Both the position numbers and the translations under genes were made by a program. The notes under the pieces were generated by a model. The model did no database searches, had not been told where the DNA came from, and saw nothing but the letters and a program-made list of their open reading frames with translations. Positions 1 through 8,910 of a stretch of DNA of 64,000 nucleotides are shown piece by piece. Every line of letters begins with the position of its first letter. The stretch's first letter is position 1. Source of the stretch: an uncultured Roseovarius sp. (GTDB lineage Bacteria > Pseudomonadota > Alphaproteobacteria > Rhodobacterales > Rhodobacteraceae); the NCBI GenBank assembly GCA_947503145.1, contig CANNCP010000010.1, positions 62,001 to 126,000 of the forward strand, read 5' to 3'.

Positions 1-154
1 TCCTTGCCGCGCTGCCCGGAACTGCTGGGCAATCAAACCCCATGAGGGTCATCCGAATGATCAAGCCGCCCCAAAGATTCCGGCCCGAACACACCTCGAC
101 CTGTTCGTATCACAGTACATTGTGCCTGCCGGACTGGACCGCAGGCCACACACC

Positions 155-2056
155 ATGAACAGTTACCAGACCACCGAAATGACGATGGCCGGCCTCAACC
201 TGATCCAGCAGGCATTGACCATCTATGACAACGACCTGAACCTTGCGGTCTGTAATCGCCGGTTTCAGGAGATGTTCGATCTGCCCGATGCGCTGGTCAC
301 GCCCGGGGCCGGCTTTGCCGATACGATCCGCTATCTCGCACAGCGCGGCGATTATGGCGACGTGGGCGATGTGGCGCAGTTCGTTACCAGTCGCACCCAG
401 ATCGCCCGTGAGTTCGAGCCGCATTACATGGAGCGCACGCGCGCCAATGGCCGCATCATCAGCGTCGAAGGCTCACCACTGCCACGCGGCGGCTGGGTCA
501 CGGTCTATACCGACATCACCCTAACCAAGCAGCAAGAAAGCCTGTTGCGCGCCCGCTCTGAAGAGCTGGCAGACCAACTGGGCGCCTATTCGGGCGAACT
601 ATCGGCCACCAACCGGCAGCTTGAGGCGACCGTGACCGCGCTGGAAGAGGCCAAGCGCCAGATCACCCGGATCGAGGCCCGAACGCGCCTGACAACCGAG
701 ATGATGCCGGCCCATATCGCCCATGTCGGTCCCGACCGGTGCTATACGTTCTCGAACCGGCAGCTGAGCACGATCATGCCCGGCAGCAAGGCCGAACTTG
801 TCGGCCAGCGGATCGAGGACGCGCTCGACAAGCAGACCTATGCAGCGATCCACGCGCATCTGGAACAGGCGTTTGCAGGCACTGCATCTGTGTTCGAGTT
901 CGCGCATGAACGCAGTTCGCGCCGCATTCGCGTCGCCTTTACCCCCGATGCCATGCAGGGCGGCATCTATATCCTGTCAATGGACATCACCGAAGAGGCA
1001 CAGACCCGCGCCGCGCTGCAACAGACCCGCCGCCGCGAGATCGCGGCACAGATGGTCAACGGTCTCGCGCATGATTTTTCGAACCTGTTGACCATCATCC
1101 TCGGCATGCAATCCAAACTGGCCCGCATGGACCTTCCCGAGGCGGCAGGCGCGCTGATTTCTGCCACACAGTTGGCGGCGCGTCGCGGCGGCGGCCTGCT
1201 GAACCGGATCGCGGCCATGACCGGGCGACGCGATCACAGCCCGGCCCCGACCGATCTGCACAAATTCCTGTCAGAGCTGGACACGCTGGCGCGCGCGACC
1301 CTGCCCGACAGCATGCACTTTGACATCGACGCGCGGAATGTGCCCGACCGGGTGCTCCTCGACTCGGGGATGTTGCAGGATTCGCTGCTCAATCTGGTGC
1401 TGAACGCCCGGGATGCCTGCGGCACGATGGGCCAGATCACCCTGACCGTTTCCGCCGTGCAGGACACCTGGATCGACTTTTGCGTGACCGATACCGGCCC
1501 CGGATTTTCCAAAACCGCGCTCGACCGCGCGTTCGAGCCGTTCTTTACCACCAAGGGGGGCGAAGGATCGGGCCTTGGCCTCGTCATGGCCTATCATCTG
1601 ACCAAACTGGCAGGCGGGCGGGCGGCCATCGGCAACATCGACACAGGAGGCGGCACCGTCATGTTGCGGCTGCCCCTGCGCATCGCCGGACATGCCCCGC
1701 CGCGGGGCCTGGTCCTGCTGGTCGAGGACAGCGCCGACCTGCGCGGCACCGTGCGTGACATGCTGCGCGACGCAGGTCATAGTGTGATCGAGGCCGCCTC
1801 GGTGCCCGAGGCACAGGCGTTGCTGGCGCAGTTGCCCGAAATCTCGACCGTGCTGTCCGACATCGTTCTGGAAGGCGACCAAACTGGTGTCGATCTGGTT
1901 GCGAATGCGACCCGCCCGGTCTTTTTGATGACGTCGCTGCCGCCCTCCGACCCGCGGTTTGTCGCCGCTACCATCGTCGCGCCAGTGCTGCGCAAACCCT
2001 TTGCAGAATCAGACCTGCGCGCCTTTCTCACCGCCCCATCGGAGATAACCCAATGA
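155..2056 (+). CDS. PAS-domain hybrid sensor histidine kinase with C-terminal receiver
   Basis: Sensor kinase of 633 aa that autophosphorylates and passes phosphate to response regulators. Seen in order: a PAS domain (about 10-120), a coiled-coil linker (130-180), a second PAS (180-280), a HisKA helix with phospho-acceptor His near 306 in GLAHDFSNLL, an ATPase domain with N box NLVLNARDAC, G1 DTGPGF and G2 GSGLGL, then a receiver domain (515-625) with Asp near 569 in LSDIVLEG and Lys in LRKPF. No membrane segment is visible, so sensing is probably cytoplasmic. Its stop overlaps the next start by 4 bp (ATGA), giving a two-component operon. The frame stays open to the window edge and GTG 122 is an alternative start. 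The signal is unknown. Confidence 0.88.
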   Translation: MNSYQTTEMTMAGLNLIQQALTIYDNDLNLAVCNRRFQEMFDLPDALVTPGAGFADTIRYLAQRGDYGDVGDVAQFVTSRTQIAREFEPHYMERTRANGRIISVEGSPLPRGGWVTVYTDITLTKQQESLLRARSEELADQLGAYSGELSATNRQLEATVTALEEAKRQITRIEARTRLTTEMMPAHIAHVGPDRCYTFSNRQLSTIMPGSKAELVGQRIEDALDKQTYAAIHAHLEQAFAGTASVFEFAHERSSRRIRVAFTPDAMQGGIYILSMDITEEAQTRAALQQTRRREIAAQMVNGLAHDFSNLLTIILGMQSKLARMDLPEAAGALISATQLAARRGGGLLNRIAAMTGRRDHSPAPTDLHKFLSELDTLARATLPDSMHFDIDARNVPDRVLLDSGMLQDSLLNLVLNARDACGTMGQITLTVSAVQDTWIDFCVTDTGPGFSKTALDRAFEPFFTTKGGEGSGLGLVMAYHLTKLAGGRAAIGNIDTGGGTVMLRLPLRIAGHAPPRGLVLLVEDSADLRGTVRDMLRDAGHSVIEAASVPEAQALLAQLPEISTVLSDIVLEGDQTGVDLVANATRPVFLMTSLPPSDPRFVAATIVAPVLRKPFAESDLRAFLTAPSEITQ

Positions 2057-2754
2057 GTGCGCCCCTCGTGACGATCCTGGATGACGAGCCTGAAATCCGG
2101 CGCATGCTGGCTGACGCGCTGGAAGAGGCCGGATTTCGCACCCTGACGTTTGGCCGCGCAACCGAATTCGAGGCGGCGCTCAAGACAATGACGCCGGATC
2201 TCTGTCTGGTGGACCTGTCGTTGCCGGATCGTGACGGGCTGACGCTGGTACACCGGCTGGCACTGGAACAGGGCGCTGCGGTCATCATCATCTCCGGCCG
2301 GTCGCAGGTGCAGGACCGCGTGACCGGGCTGGAACTGGGCGCGGACGATTACATCATCAAGCCATTCGATCCCGCCGAGGTAGTGGCCCGCATCCGCGCC
2401 CGGCTGCGCCGCGACACTCCCGCCACACCCGCCGCCGATGTGGCGCATTTCCAGGGCTGGACTGCCGCGTTTGACCGATTCGTGCTGGTTGATGATGCCG
2501 GCCAGGAAACCCCGTTTTCGCATGCCGAAGGCGAGGTGCTGCGGCTCTTTCTTGAACGCCCCAAGCGCTTGATCTCGCGGCAGGCAATGCAGGAAGCCCT
2601 CGGCGGTGCCGCGGGCGACAGCTTTGACCGGGCGATGGATGTGCGCATCTCGCGGCTGCGTACCAAGTTGCGCGAAGACCCCAAGAACCCGCGCCTGATC
2701 AAGACGATCTACGGTGCAGGCTATATTTTCCTGTCGGATGTGCGCTGGGGATGA
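2053..2754 (+). CDS. OmpR/PhoB-type response regulator
   Basis: DNA-binding response regulator, 233 aa, probable partner of the hybrid kinase that it overlaps by 4 bp. The receiver domain (1-115) has the acidic pocket ILDDE, phospho-acceptor Asp54 in LVDLSLPDRDG and Lys103 in IIKPF. A winged-helix output domain (about 130-230) ends with SRLRTKLREDPKNPRLIKT and a GAGYIF wing, typical of OmpR-type regulators. Target genes cannot be read from the sequence. The next gene is convergent. Confidence 0.92.
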   Translation: MSAPLVTILDDEPEIRRMLADALEEAGFRTLTFGRATEFEAALKTMTPDLCLVDLSLPDRDGLTLVHRLALEQGAAVIIISGRSQVQDRVTGLELGADDYIIKPFDPAEVVARIRARLRRDTPATPAADVAHFQGWTAAFDRFVLVDDAGQETPFSHAEGEVLRLFLERPKRLISRQAMQEALGGAAGDSFDRAMDVRISRLRTKLREDPKNPRLIKTIYGAGYIFLSDVRWG

Positions 2755-2798
2755 TTCCCGCGCTGCGGCTTGACCCGCCACCCCAAAAGCAGGTGCGA

Positions 2799-3125
2799 TC
2801 AGCCGCTCTGGGACCGCTCCAGATGGGCGCGCATCTGTTCGGCCTCCTGGCGCGCCTCGCGCAGCCCGTCCATTGTCGCGGCCAGTTCAGCTTCGGTCTG
2901 GCTCAGCTGATTGGTCAGCTCCGCCTCGCGCTGTTGCAGGTACGTGATCGCCTGATCGCGGGTTTCTTCAGCCTCGTGCAGCTCCTGCGCCATGCGGTCC
3001 AGCTCTCCCATGTCCGAGGATGACACGCGGATAAAACGGTTCACCAGCCAGTTGGCGAACCAGCCCAGGCAGAAGGCGACAAAGAGAATGATCGCCGTGG
3101 CAAAGATAAACTCAGTTCTGCTCAT
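2799..3125 (-). CDS. Small membrane-anchored coiled-coil protein
   Basis: 108 aa from the ATG at 3125, chosen because the hydrophobic segment follows at once. One N-terminal transmembrane helix (about 4-26, TEFIFATAIILFVAFCLGWF) is followed by a charged heptad-like coiled coil (45-105) rich in Glu, Gln and Arg. It overlaps the 3' end of the OmpA-family gene by 14 bp, so the two are probably translationally coupled. No family name is recognised. The shape (inner-membrane anchor plus periplasmic or cytoplasmic coiled coil) suggests a structural or scaffold role beside the envelope protein. Confidence 0.7.
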   Translation of the reverse strand: MSRTEFIFATAIILFVAFCLGWFANWLVNRFIRVSSSDMGELDRMAQELHEAEETRDQAITYLQQREAELTNQLSQTEAELAATMDGLREARQEAEQMRAHLERSQSG

Positions 3126-5058
3126 CGGCTGTGCCTTCTTCTGCGGCGGGGTCTTCACCAGGGTCTGTGGCCGGGTCTGCATCGGCAGATGTATCTTCTT
3201 GGCCCGCATCCTCAGTGGCTTCAAGCTCTGTTTCGTCGTCTTCTTTGATCTCGGGCTGGATCAGCCGAAACTCGATCCGCCGATTTGCCTCGCGCCCCTC
3301 TTCGGTGGCATTGTCCGCAATCGGGTTCGCTTCTCCATGACCGACGGCGATGTAGCTGCCGGTGATGACCCGCCGCGCCCGCAGCGCATCAAGCACCGCA
3401 TTGGCGCGCGCCTGGCTCAGTTGCTGGTTCATCGTCTCGCGGCCCTGACTGTCGGTATAACCGCTGATCTCGATCCCGATGTCGCCGCAGATCTTCAGAA
3501 TCTCGGCGATGTCATCCATGATGCTTGCACCATTGACGTCAATGGTGCTGGATCCGGGCTCGAAATTCAGCTTCCGGTCGACCTGCTGCTCGGCGATCAT
3601 GGCGATGCATTTCTCAGGCGTCGGGATATTGGCTGTGGGATCGAGCTTTTCTTGATAGGTCACGTTGATTTCGAAACGCTCTGCCTCGCCCAGCTTTTCC
3701 GCCAGCAGCCCGGCGATCTGCGCGCTGGCGTTCTTGTGCCCGGTATTGCCCGTGACCCGCAGAGTATCCGGCTCGACCACCACGGCACCATTCGACAGAT
3801 AGGCGAGCGCCTCCAGCCCGGTCAGCACACGCACCGGCCAATCGACCGGTAGCCCGTCTGCCACGCGCGCTTTGGTATAGACGTTTTCGGTGGTGAAACG
3901 TGCCTTGGCAAAGCTGTCCACCGTCTCGCGCAGGCGCTCACTACCCAGCCGACCACGCAATTGCACCAGCCCCTCGGGCGACAGGGTGGCGACAAATTCG
4001 GGCGTGACGGGCGCTGTGTCGTCCGGCGGCGGCGGCAGCACCGCATGCAGCGCGAACACCTCTGGCAAAGCCGCATCAAGCGCGCCCACCACGTCGTCAA
4101 ACACATCTTCGGGCGTGCCCTGCGCCGCAATGAGCGAGATATCGGCATCGGCGAAGGTGACACTGCCGCCGCCCAACTGTCCAATCGCTGATATCGCCAG
4201 CGCGCCAGCGCGTCCCCATTGCGGCGTCGGCACACCAAGACCGATCACGCACTCTGCGCCGCCTGTCAGCCCGGCCCCGGTCGCCGCCTTGATAATCTCG
4301 GCGCGCGCTACTTCCGTATCGGCCGAGCAGGCATCGAACCGTGCCGCCCCGTCTTCGATCAGAAACCGCAGGGTAAACGGAGTGATCACCGGGCGCGGAG
4401 CCGAAATGTCCAGAGCCACCACCAATGGGGCCGGCTTGCGGCGGCGCAGCTCGACCTCCAGCGCCTCCTTATCCTCGATGCTGTCGGTCATCGACTTGAT
4501 CGTGACCTGCTGCGCATCAATCGAGATCTTGGCACGGTCAAGCTTGCTCAGCGCGCGCACGGCATAATCTAGCGCCGACACCCACCCTCCGGGCACCGGA
4601 TAATCAGCGGTTTCCAACAGGTCGGTGACCTCGTTTGTTTTTGCCGCCTCTACGATCCGCTCCAGCAGTGCGTCACGGTCCATCGCGGCAGGGATCAGGC
4701 CGATCAGCGAAAGACCACTATCATTGCGCAGGATTTCCACCGAAAAGCGCGGCGGCGCGATATCGGCGGCATCCTCGACCAGCATCTGGTCGATCACCCG
4801 CGCCGCATCCACGACACCGCCCGCCACCGACAGCGCGCCAAAGCGTGTGGCCTCGGTCGGCGCGATCCCGGCGAGAAAGACCTGAAGCCCGTTGGCATCC
4901 ACCTCTGCCCAATCCATGCCCTGAAGCTCCAGCGCACGGCGGACCGAGGTCCGCGAGTTATCCTCGATCACCGTGACTGAAAATCCGGCCGCAACCCAGC
5001 AAAGGATCGCAGCAAGCAAGAATGTTCCGGCAATGGCAAAGATCGAAGACAAGCGCAT
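3112..5058 (-). CDS. OmpA-family envelope protein with long N-terminal region
   Basis: 648 aa. An N-terminal hydrophobic segment (5-27) acts as anchor or signal. A long central region with BON-like segments is followed by a C-terminal OmpA peptidoglycan-binding domain (about 460-600) with ISGYTDSQG, NQQLSQARANAV and GHGEANPIADN, including the conserved Asp and Arg that bind diaminopimelate in this family. The last 45 residues are a very acidic, Glu/Asp/Ala-rich tail. It probably ties peptidoglycan to the inner membrane. It heads a two-gene operon with the small coiled-coil membrane protein. The domain call is firm; the cellular role is inferred. Confidence 0.85.
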   Translation of the reverse strand: MRLSSIFAIAGTFLLAAILCWVAAGFSVTVIEDNSRTSVRRALELQGMDWAEVDANGLQVFLAGIAPTEATRFGALSVAGGVVDAARVIDQMLVEDAADIAPPRFSVEILRNDSGLSLIGLIPAAMDRDALLERIVEAAKTNEVTDLLETADYPVPGGWVSALDYAVRALSKLDRAKISIDAQQVTIKSMTDSIEDKEALEVELRRRKPAPLVVALDISAPRPVITPFTLRFLIEDGAARFDACSADTEVARAEIIKAATGAGLTGGAECVIGLGVPTPQWGRAGALAISAIGQLGGGSVTFADADISLIAAQGTPEDVFDDVVGALDAALPEVFALHAVLPPPPDDTAPVTPEFVATLSPEGLVQLRGRLGSERLRETVDSFAKARFTTENVYTKARVADGLPVDWPVRVLTGLEALAYLSNGAVVVEPDTLRVTGNTGHKNASAQIAGLLAEKLGEAERFEINVTYQEKLDPTANIPTPEKCIAMIAEQQVDRKLNFEPGSSTIDVNGASIMDDIAEILKICGDIGIEISGYTDSQGRETMNQQLSQARANAVLDALRARRVITGSYIAVGHGEANPIADNATEEGREANRRIEFRLIQPEIKEDDETELEATEDAGQEDTSADADPATDPGEDPAAEEGTADEQN

Positions 5059-5119
5059 CAGCAGGCCGATCGTTATTGTTGGTCTGCAACTCTTTAGGCG
5101 TGCCGCAGCCCGAGTTCAA

Positions 5120-6103
5120 TCAAAGGAACAGAGCGACGGCGAAAAACGGCAAGGGCAGTAGCCCTGCCTCCCGGTTCGAGCGAAAGAGCGTGAGCAGTCG
5201 GCTCGTGTTCTCGGGATCAAAGCGTGTGAGTTGCCGGAGCATGTGCAGGCCGAACGCCCACGGTCCCAGCAGCGCCACCAGCACGGCAATCGGATCACCG
5301 CCGCGCATCGCCAGAATAACCGCCAGCGACATGAGGGCGACGCTCGCCACCAGAAACCGCCGCAGCCATGTCGGCGAACGCGTGCCAAACAGCCGCGCGG
5401 TGGATTTCACGCCGATCAGCGCATCGTCCTCGGCGTCCTGGTGGGCATAGATCGTATCGTAAAAGAGCGTCCAGAAGATGCCCGCGAGATAGAGAATCAC
5501 CGCAGGCCATTCCAGCCGCCCGGTATGTGCCGTCCAGGCCAGCAATGCGCCCCAGTTAAACGCAAGTCCGAGGAAGATTTGTGGCCACCAAGTAAACCGC
5601 TTGGCAAAGGGATAAATCGTGACCGGCACCAGAGCGACGACCCCGAGCACGATGGCGGCGGGCGGAAAGCTCAGCAGGATGCAGAGCGCGACAAGGGCCT
5701 GCGCGACAAGCCAGACCAGCGCGCCTTTTACACTGACCTGCCCCGACGGAATGGGCCGCGACGCGGTGCGGGCCACGCTGCCGTCGATATGCCGGTCGGT
5801 GATGTCGTTCCACGTGCAGCCCGCGCCACGCATCAGGAACGCACCGATGCCGCAGCCCACCAACACCCACAGGTCCAGCCACCGCGCCTGTCCGTCCGAC
5901 AGCATCGCCAGCAGCAGCCCCCACCAGCACGGCAGCAGCAGCAGCCACGTTCCGATGGGCCGGTCGGCGCGGCTAAGCCGCAGATAGGGGCGCGCGGGCA
6001 CAGGTGCCAGCCGGTCCACCCAGTTGCCGCGCACGGCATCGGCGACCTGACCGGTCTGGTTCTGTCGGTTTTGGCCCTCTGGTATCGGATCGGATTGGGT
6101 CAT
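5120..6103 (-). CDS. ubiA: 4-hydroxybenzoate polyprenyltransferase
   Basis: UbiA prenylates 4-hydroxybenzoate in ubiquinone biosynthesis at the inner membrane. 327 aa from ATG 6103. It has about eight hydrophobic helices and both Asp-rich prenyl-diphosphate/Mg sites: NDITDRHID at about 99-107, and YDTIYAHQDAEDD near 210-222 followed by KSTARLF. The start lies only 11 bp from the divergent rsmE start, so each promoter must sit in or close to the neighbour's coding sequence. An upstream in-frame ATG at 6127 would overlap rsmE and is less likely. Confidence 0.93.
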   Translation of the reverse strand: MTQSDPIPEGQNRQNQTGQVADAVRGNWVDRLAPVPARPYLRLSRADRPIGTWLLLLPCWWGLLLAMLSDGQARWLDLWVLVGCGIGAFLMRGAGCTWNDITDRHIDGSVARTASRPIPSGQVSVKGALVWLVAQALVALCILLSFPPAAIVLGVVALVPVTIYPFAKRFTWWPQIFLGLAFNWGALLAWTAHTGRLEWPAVILYLAGIFWTLFYDTIYAHQDAEDDALIGVKSTARLFGTRSPTWLRRFLVASVALMSLAVILAMRGGDPIAVLVALLGPWAFGLHMLRQLTRFDPENTSRLLTLFRSNREAGLLPLPFFAVALFL

Positions 6104-6114
6104 ATGTTGCCCCC

Positions 6115-6849
6115 ATGACTGCAGCAAAGATCAGGCTTTATGTAGAGCACCCGTTGGGGGCAGGGCAATCGGTTCCGCTGAAACGGGATCAGGCGCATTA
6201 TCTCTTTGGCGTGATGCGGCTGGGTATCGGGGCGCAGGTGCTGCTGTTTAACGGACAGGATGGCGAATGGCTGGCCGACGTGTCCGAGACGGGCAAACGC
6301 GGCGGCGCGCTGCGCTGCAACCGGCAGACCAGGCCCTTGCAACTGCCGCCCGACCTGTGGCTGATGTTCGCGCCGATCAAGAAGGCGCGCACCGATTTCA
6401 TCGTCGAGAAGGCCGCCGAGATGGGGGCGGGGCGCATCTGCCCGGTGCAGACCGAATTCACCAATTCCGAACGGATCCGGCAGGACCGACTTCAGGCCCA
6501 TGCAATCGAGGCCGCCGAGCAGTGCGGCGGCACCTATGTGCCCGAGGTGGCGGAGATGCAGAAACTGGACCGCGTGCTGAGCGCGTGGGACACCACCCGC
6601 CGAATCATGTTTTGCGACGAGGCGCTGGCAGGCCCGTCCTCCGCCCTCTCGGGCGTCCTCGGGACTGACGGCGCGCCCTGGGCGATCCTGATCGGACCCG
6701 AAGGCGGGTTTTCAACAGCAGAGCGCAAGCGTCTTGCCGCCTTGCCTCACGCGCATGCCATCAGCCTCGGCCCGCGCATATTGCGCGCCGACACCGCCGC
6801 CGTGGCGGCCATGACGCTCTGGCAGCAGACCCTGGGAGACTGGCGATGA
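6115..6849 (+). CDS. rsmE: 16S rRNA m3U1498 methyltransferase
   Basis: RsmE methylates N3 of U1498 in 16S rRNA using SAM. 244 aa, normal for the family. An N-terminal PUA-like part (10-75) contains HYLFGVMRLGIG. The SPOUT domain carries KKARTDFIVEKAAEMGAGRI, ERIRQDRLQAHAIEAAEQCGG, the SAM-binding knot segment LIGPEGGFS and the ending LGPRILRADTAAVAAM. The start at 6115 is the first Met of the conserved N-terminus. No clear Shine-Dalgarno precedes it, and the divergent ubiA begins 11 bp away. It overlaps the next gene by 4 bp. Confidence 0.94.
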   Translation: MTAAKIRLYVEHPLGAGQSVPLKRDQAHYLFGVMRLGIGAQVLLFNGQDGEWLADVSETGKRGGALRCNRQTRPLQLPPDLWLMFAPIKKARTDFIVEKAAEMGAGRICPVQTEFTNSERIRQDRLQAHAIEAAEQCGGTYVPEVAEMQKLDRVLSAWDTTRRIMFCDEALAGPSSALSGVLGTDGAPWAILIGPEGGFSTAERKRLAALPHAHAISLGPRILRADTAAVAAMTLWQQTLGDWR

Positions 6850-7370
6850 GTTTTGTCCGGCCCGAAGCGAGACTGGCCCTAACCCGCTGGCGCACGGTGA
6901 TCGTATCGGCACTGGTCATCGCTCTTGGCCTCTGGTGGGCATTGACCAGCGTCGGCCCGATCGCCTGGATCGGCGGGACGGTGGCGCTGGCGGGCATCGC
7001 ATCCCTGGTCGCCGCGCTGCAACGCATGCGGTTTCACGCGGGCCGGGACGGGCCGGGCGTGGTGCGGATCGACGAGGGCGCAATCGCCTATTTCGGCCCG
7101 CTCAACGGCGGCGTCGTGGCCCGGTCCGAGATCACCACGCTGGCGCTGGATCGTTCCGCGAAACCGGCACATTGGGCACTCAGCCAACCGGGACAACCCG
7201 ATCTGATGATCCCGCTGAACGCCGCCGAGGCAGACGGCCTCTTTGACGTCTTTGCCAGCCTGCCGGGCATCAGGACAGAGCGCATGCTGAGCGAGATGCA
7301 CAGCGGCACCGCGGACCGCGTGGTGATCTGGCAGCGTCATGCCCGCCCCACCGCCCGATTGCTGCACTGA
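6846..7370 (+). CDS. Conserved two-helix membrane protein
   Basis: 174 aa, starting at an ATGA overlap with rsmE, so translation is coupled. Two N-terminal transmembrane helices (about 18-36 and 40-58) are followed by a soluble domain with GVVRIDEGAIAYFGPLNGG, a beta-rich pattern like PH/YcxB-type membrane-associated folds. No catalytic motif is visible. The family is not recognised by name. It sits between rsmE and gshA. Confidence 0.75.
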   Translation: MSFVRPEARLALTRWRTVIVSALVIALGLWWALTSVGPIAWIGGTVALAGIASLVAALQRMRFHAGRDGPGVVRIDEGAIAYFGPLNGGVVARSEITTLALDRSAKPAHWALSQPGQPDLMIPLNAAEADGLFDVFASLPGIRTERMLSEMHSGTADRVVIWQRHARPTARLLH

Positions 7371-7469
7371 AACCCGCGATCACGCTGGCGTGGACCTGTC
7401 GCTCGCGCCTTGACACCCCCCGGCGTTCGCTTCAGGACTGACCCGAAACCCAGAACGGAGGCCTCGCCC

Positions 7470-8840
7470 ATGTCCATTCCTCAATCCGGCGGCGGGCCGA
7501 TCGAAGACCACGCGCAACTGGCCGAATACCTCGTTGATGGCTGCAAGCCAAAGGCCGACTGGCGCATCGGCACCGAGCATGAAAAATTCGGCTACTGCAA
7601 GGACACGCACAAACCGATCCCCTATGCGGGTGAACGCAGCGTGCTGGCGGTACTGGAGGGGCTGCGCGATCAACACGGCTGGGCGCCGGTCTCCGAAGAC
7701 GGCAACCTGATCGGGCTGGAAAAGGATGGCGCGAATGTCAGCCTGGAGCCGGGCGGGCAACTGGAACTGAGCGGCGCGCCACTGGAGACAATTCACGAGA
7801 CCTGCGACGAGGTGAACGCCCACCTGCGCGACGTCAAGGACATCGCCGACAAGGTCGGTGTCGGCTTCATCGGTCTGGGGGCCGCGCCCGAATGGTCGCA
7901 TGACGCCATGCCGCTGATGCCCAAAGGCCGGTACAAGCTGATGGATGCCTACATGGGCAAGGTCGGCACGATGGGCCGGACGATGATGCGGCGCACATGC
8001 ACGGTGCAGGTCAACCTCGATTTCGCCTCCGAGGCGGACATGGTGCAGAAGTTTCGCGTGGCGCTGGCATTGCAGCCGGTCGCGACGGCCCTTTTTGCCA
8101 ACTCACCCTTTTTCGAAGGCCAGCCGAACGGGCATAAATCCTGGCGCAGTCGGGTATGGCGCGATCTGGATGCAGACCGCACCGGCATGCTGCCGTTCGT
8201 CTTTGAGGACGGGATGGGGTTTGAACGCTACGTCGATTACGCGCTCGATGTACCGATGTATTTTGTCTACCGCGATGGCAAATATATCGATGCCCTGGGC
8301 ATGTCGTTCCGCGATTTCCTGCGTGGCGCGCTGCCCGCGTTGCCGGGCGAGATGCCAACGCTGTCGGACTGGGCCGATCACCTCACTACGATCTTTCCCG
8401 AGGCGCGGATCAAGCAATTCATGGAGATGCGCGGTGCCGATGGCGGCCCGTGGCGGCGGCTCTGCGCGCTACCCGCATTCTGGACCGGCATCATGTACGA
8501 CCAATCAAGCCTTGATGCGGCGTCGGACCTGATAAAGGGCTGGACCGCACCGCAACGCGAGGCGCTGCGCGTGGCCGCAAGCGAAGATGCGCTGGCAGCC
8601 GAAGTGGACGGGATAAAGATGCACGATCTGGCGCGCGAAGTGGTGGAGATCGCCAGCGCCGGATTGCAGGCCCGCGCGCGTCATGGTGCAGATGGCCTGA
8701 TCCCCGACGAGACGCATTTCCTCAATGCCCTGCGCGAGAGCATCGACAGCGGGCAAACCCCTGCCGATGAATTGCTGGCACGCTATCACGGCGAATGGAA
8801 TGGCGACCTGAGCCGGATTTACGATGAGTTTTCTTACTGA
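7470..8840 (+). CDS. gshA: Glutamate-cysteine ligase, plant/alphaproteobacterial type
   Basis: Ligates L-glutamate and L-cysteine with ATP, the first step of glutathione synthesis, in the cytoplasm. 456 aa, the usual size of the GCS2/plant-type class. Key segments: RIGTEHEKFGY, SLEPGGQLELSGAP, the MMRRTCTVQVNLDF strand, NGHKSWRSRVWRDLDADRTG and FRDFLRG. The start at 7470 is set by a good Shine-Dalgarno (ACGGAGG) about 8 bp upstream; an in-frame ATG at 7410 lacks one. It fits the glutathione-dependent formaldehyde enzyme fghA encoded further on. Confidence 0.93.
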   Translation: MSIPQSGGGPIEDHAQLAEYLVDGCKPKADWRIGTEHEKFGYCKDTHKPIPYAGERSVLAVLEGLRDQHGWAPVSEDGNLIGLEKDGANVSLEPGGQLELSGAPLETIHETCDEVNAHLRDVKDIADKVGVGFIGLGAAPEWSHDAMPLMPKGRYKLMDAYMGKVGTMGRTMMRRTCTVQVNLDFASEADMVQKFRVALALQPVATALFANSPFFEGQPNGHKSWRSRVWRDLDADRTGMLPFVFEDGMGFERYVDYALDVPMYFVYRDGKYIDALGMSFRDFLRGALPALPGEMPTLSDWADHLTTIFPEARIKQFMEMRGADGGPWRRLCALPAFWTGIMYDQSSLDAASDLIKGWTAPQREALRVAASEDALAAEVDGIKMHDLAREVVEIASAGLQARARHGADGLIPDETHFLNALRESIDSGQTPADELLARYHGEWNGDLSRIYDEFSY

Positions 8841-8910
8841 CACCCCGGATCGGCTGCAGCACGGTAATTTTCTTCGGTGAAATCGAGCCGGGGCCGCAGG
8901 CGCAGGCGCG

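Noticed and set aside
1..154. In-frame upstream extension of the hybrid kinase to the window edge
   Set aside because: The extra codons lack domain-like content and the PAS domain starts after 155; kept as a remark only.
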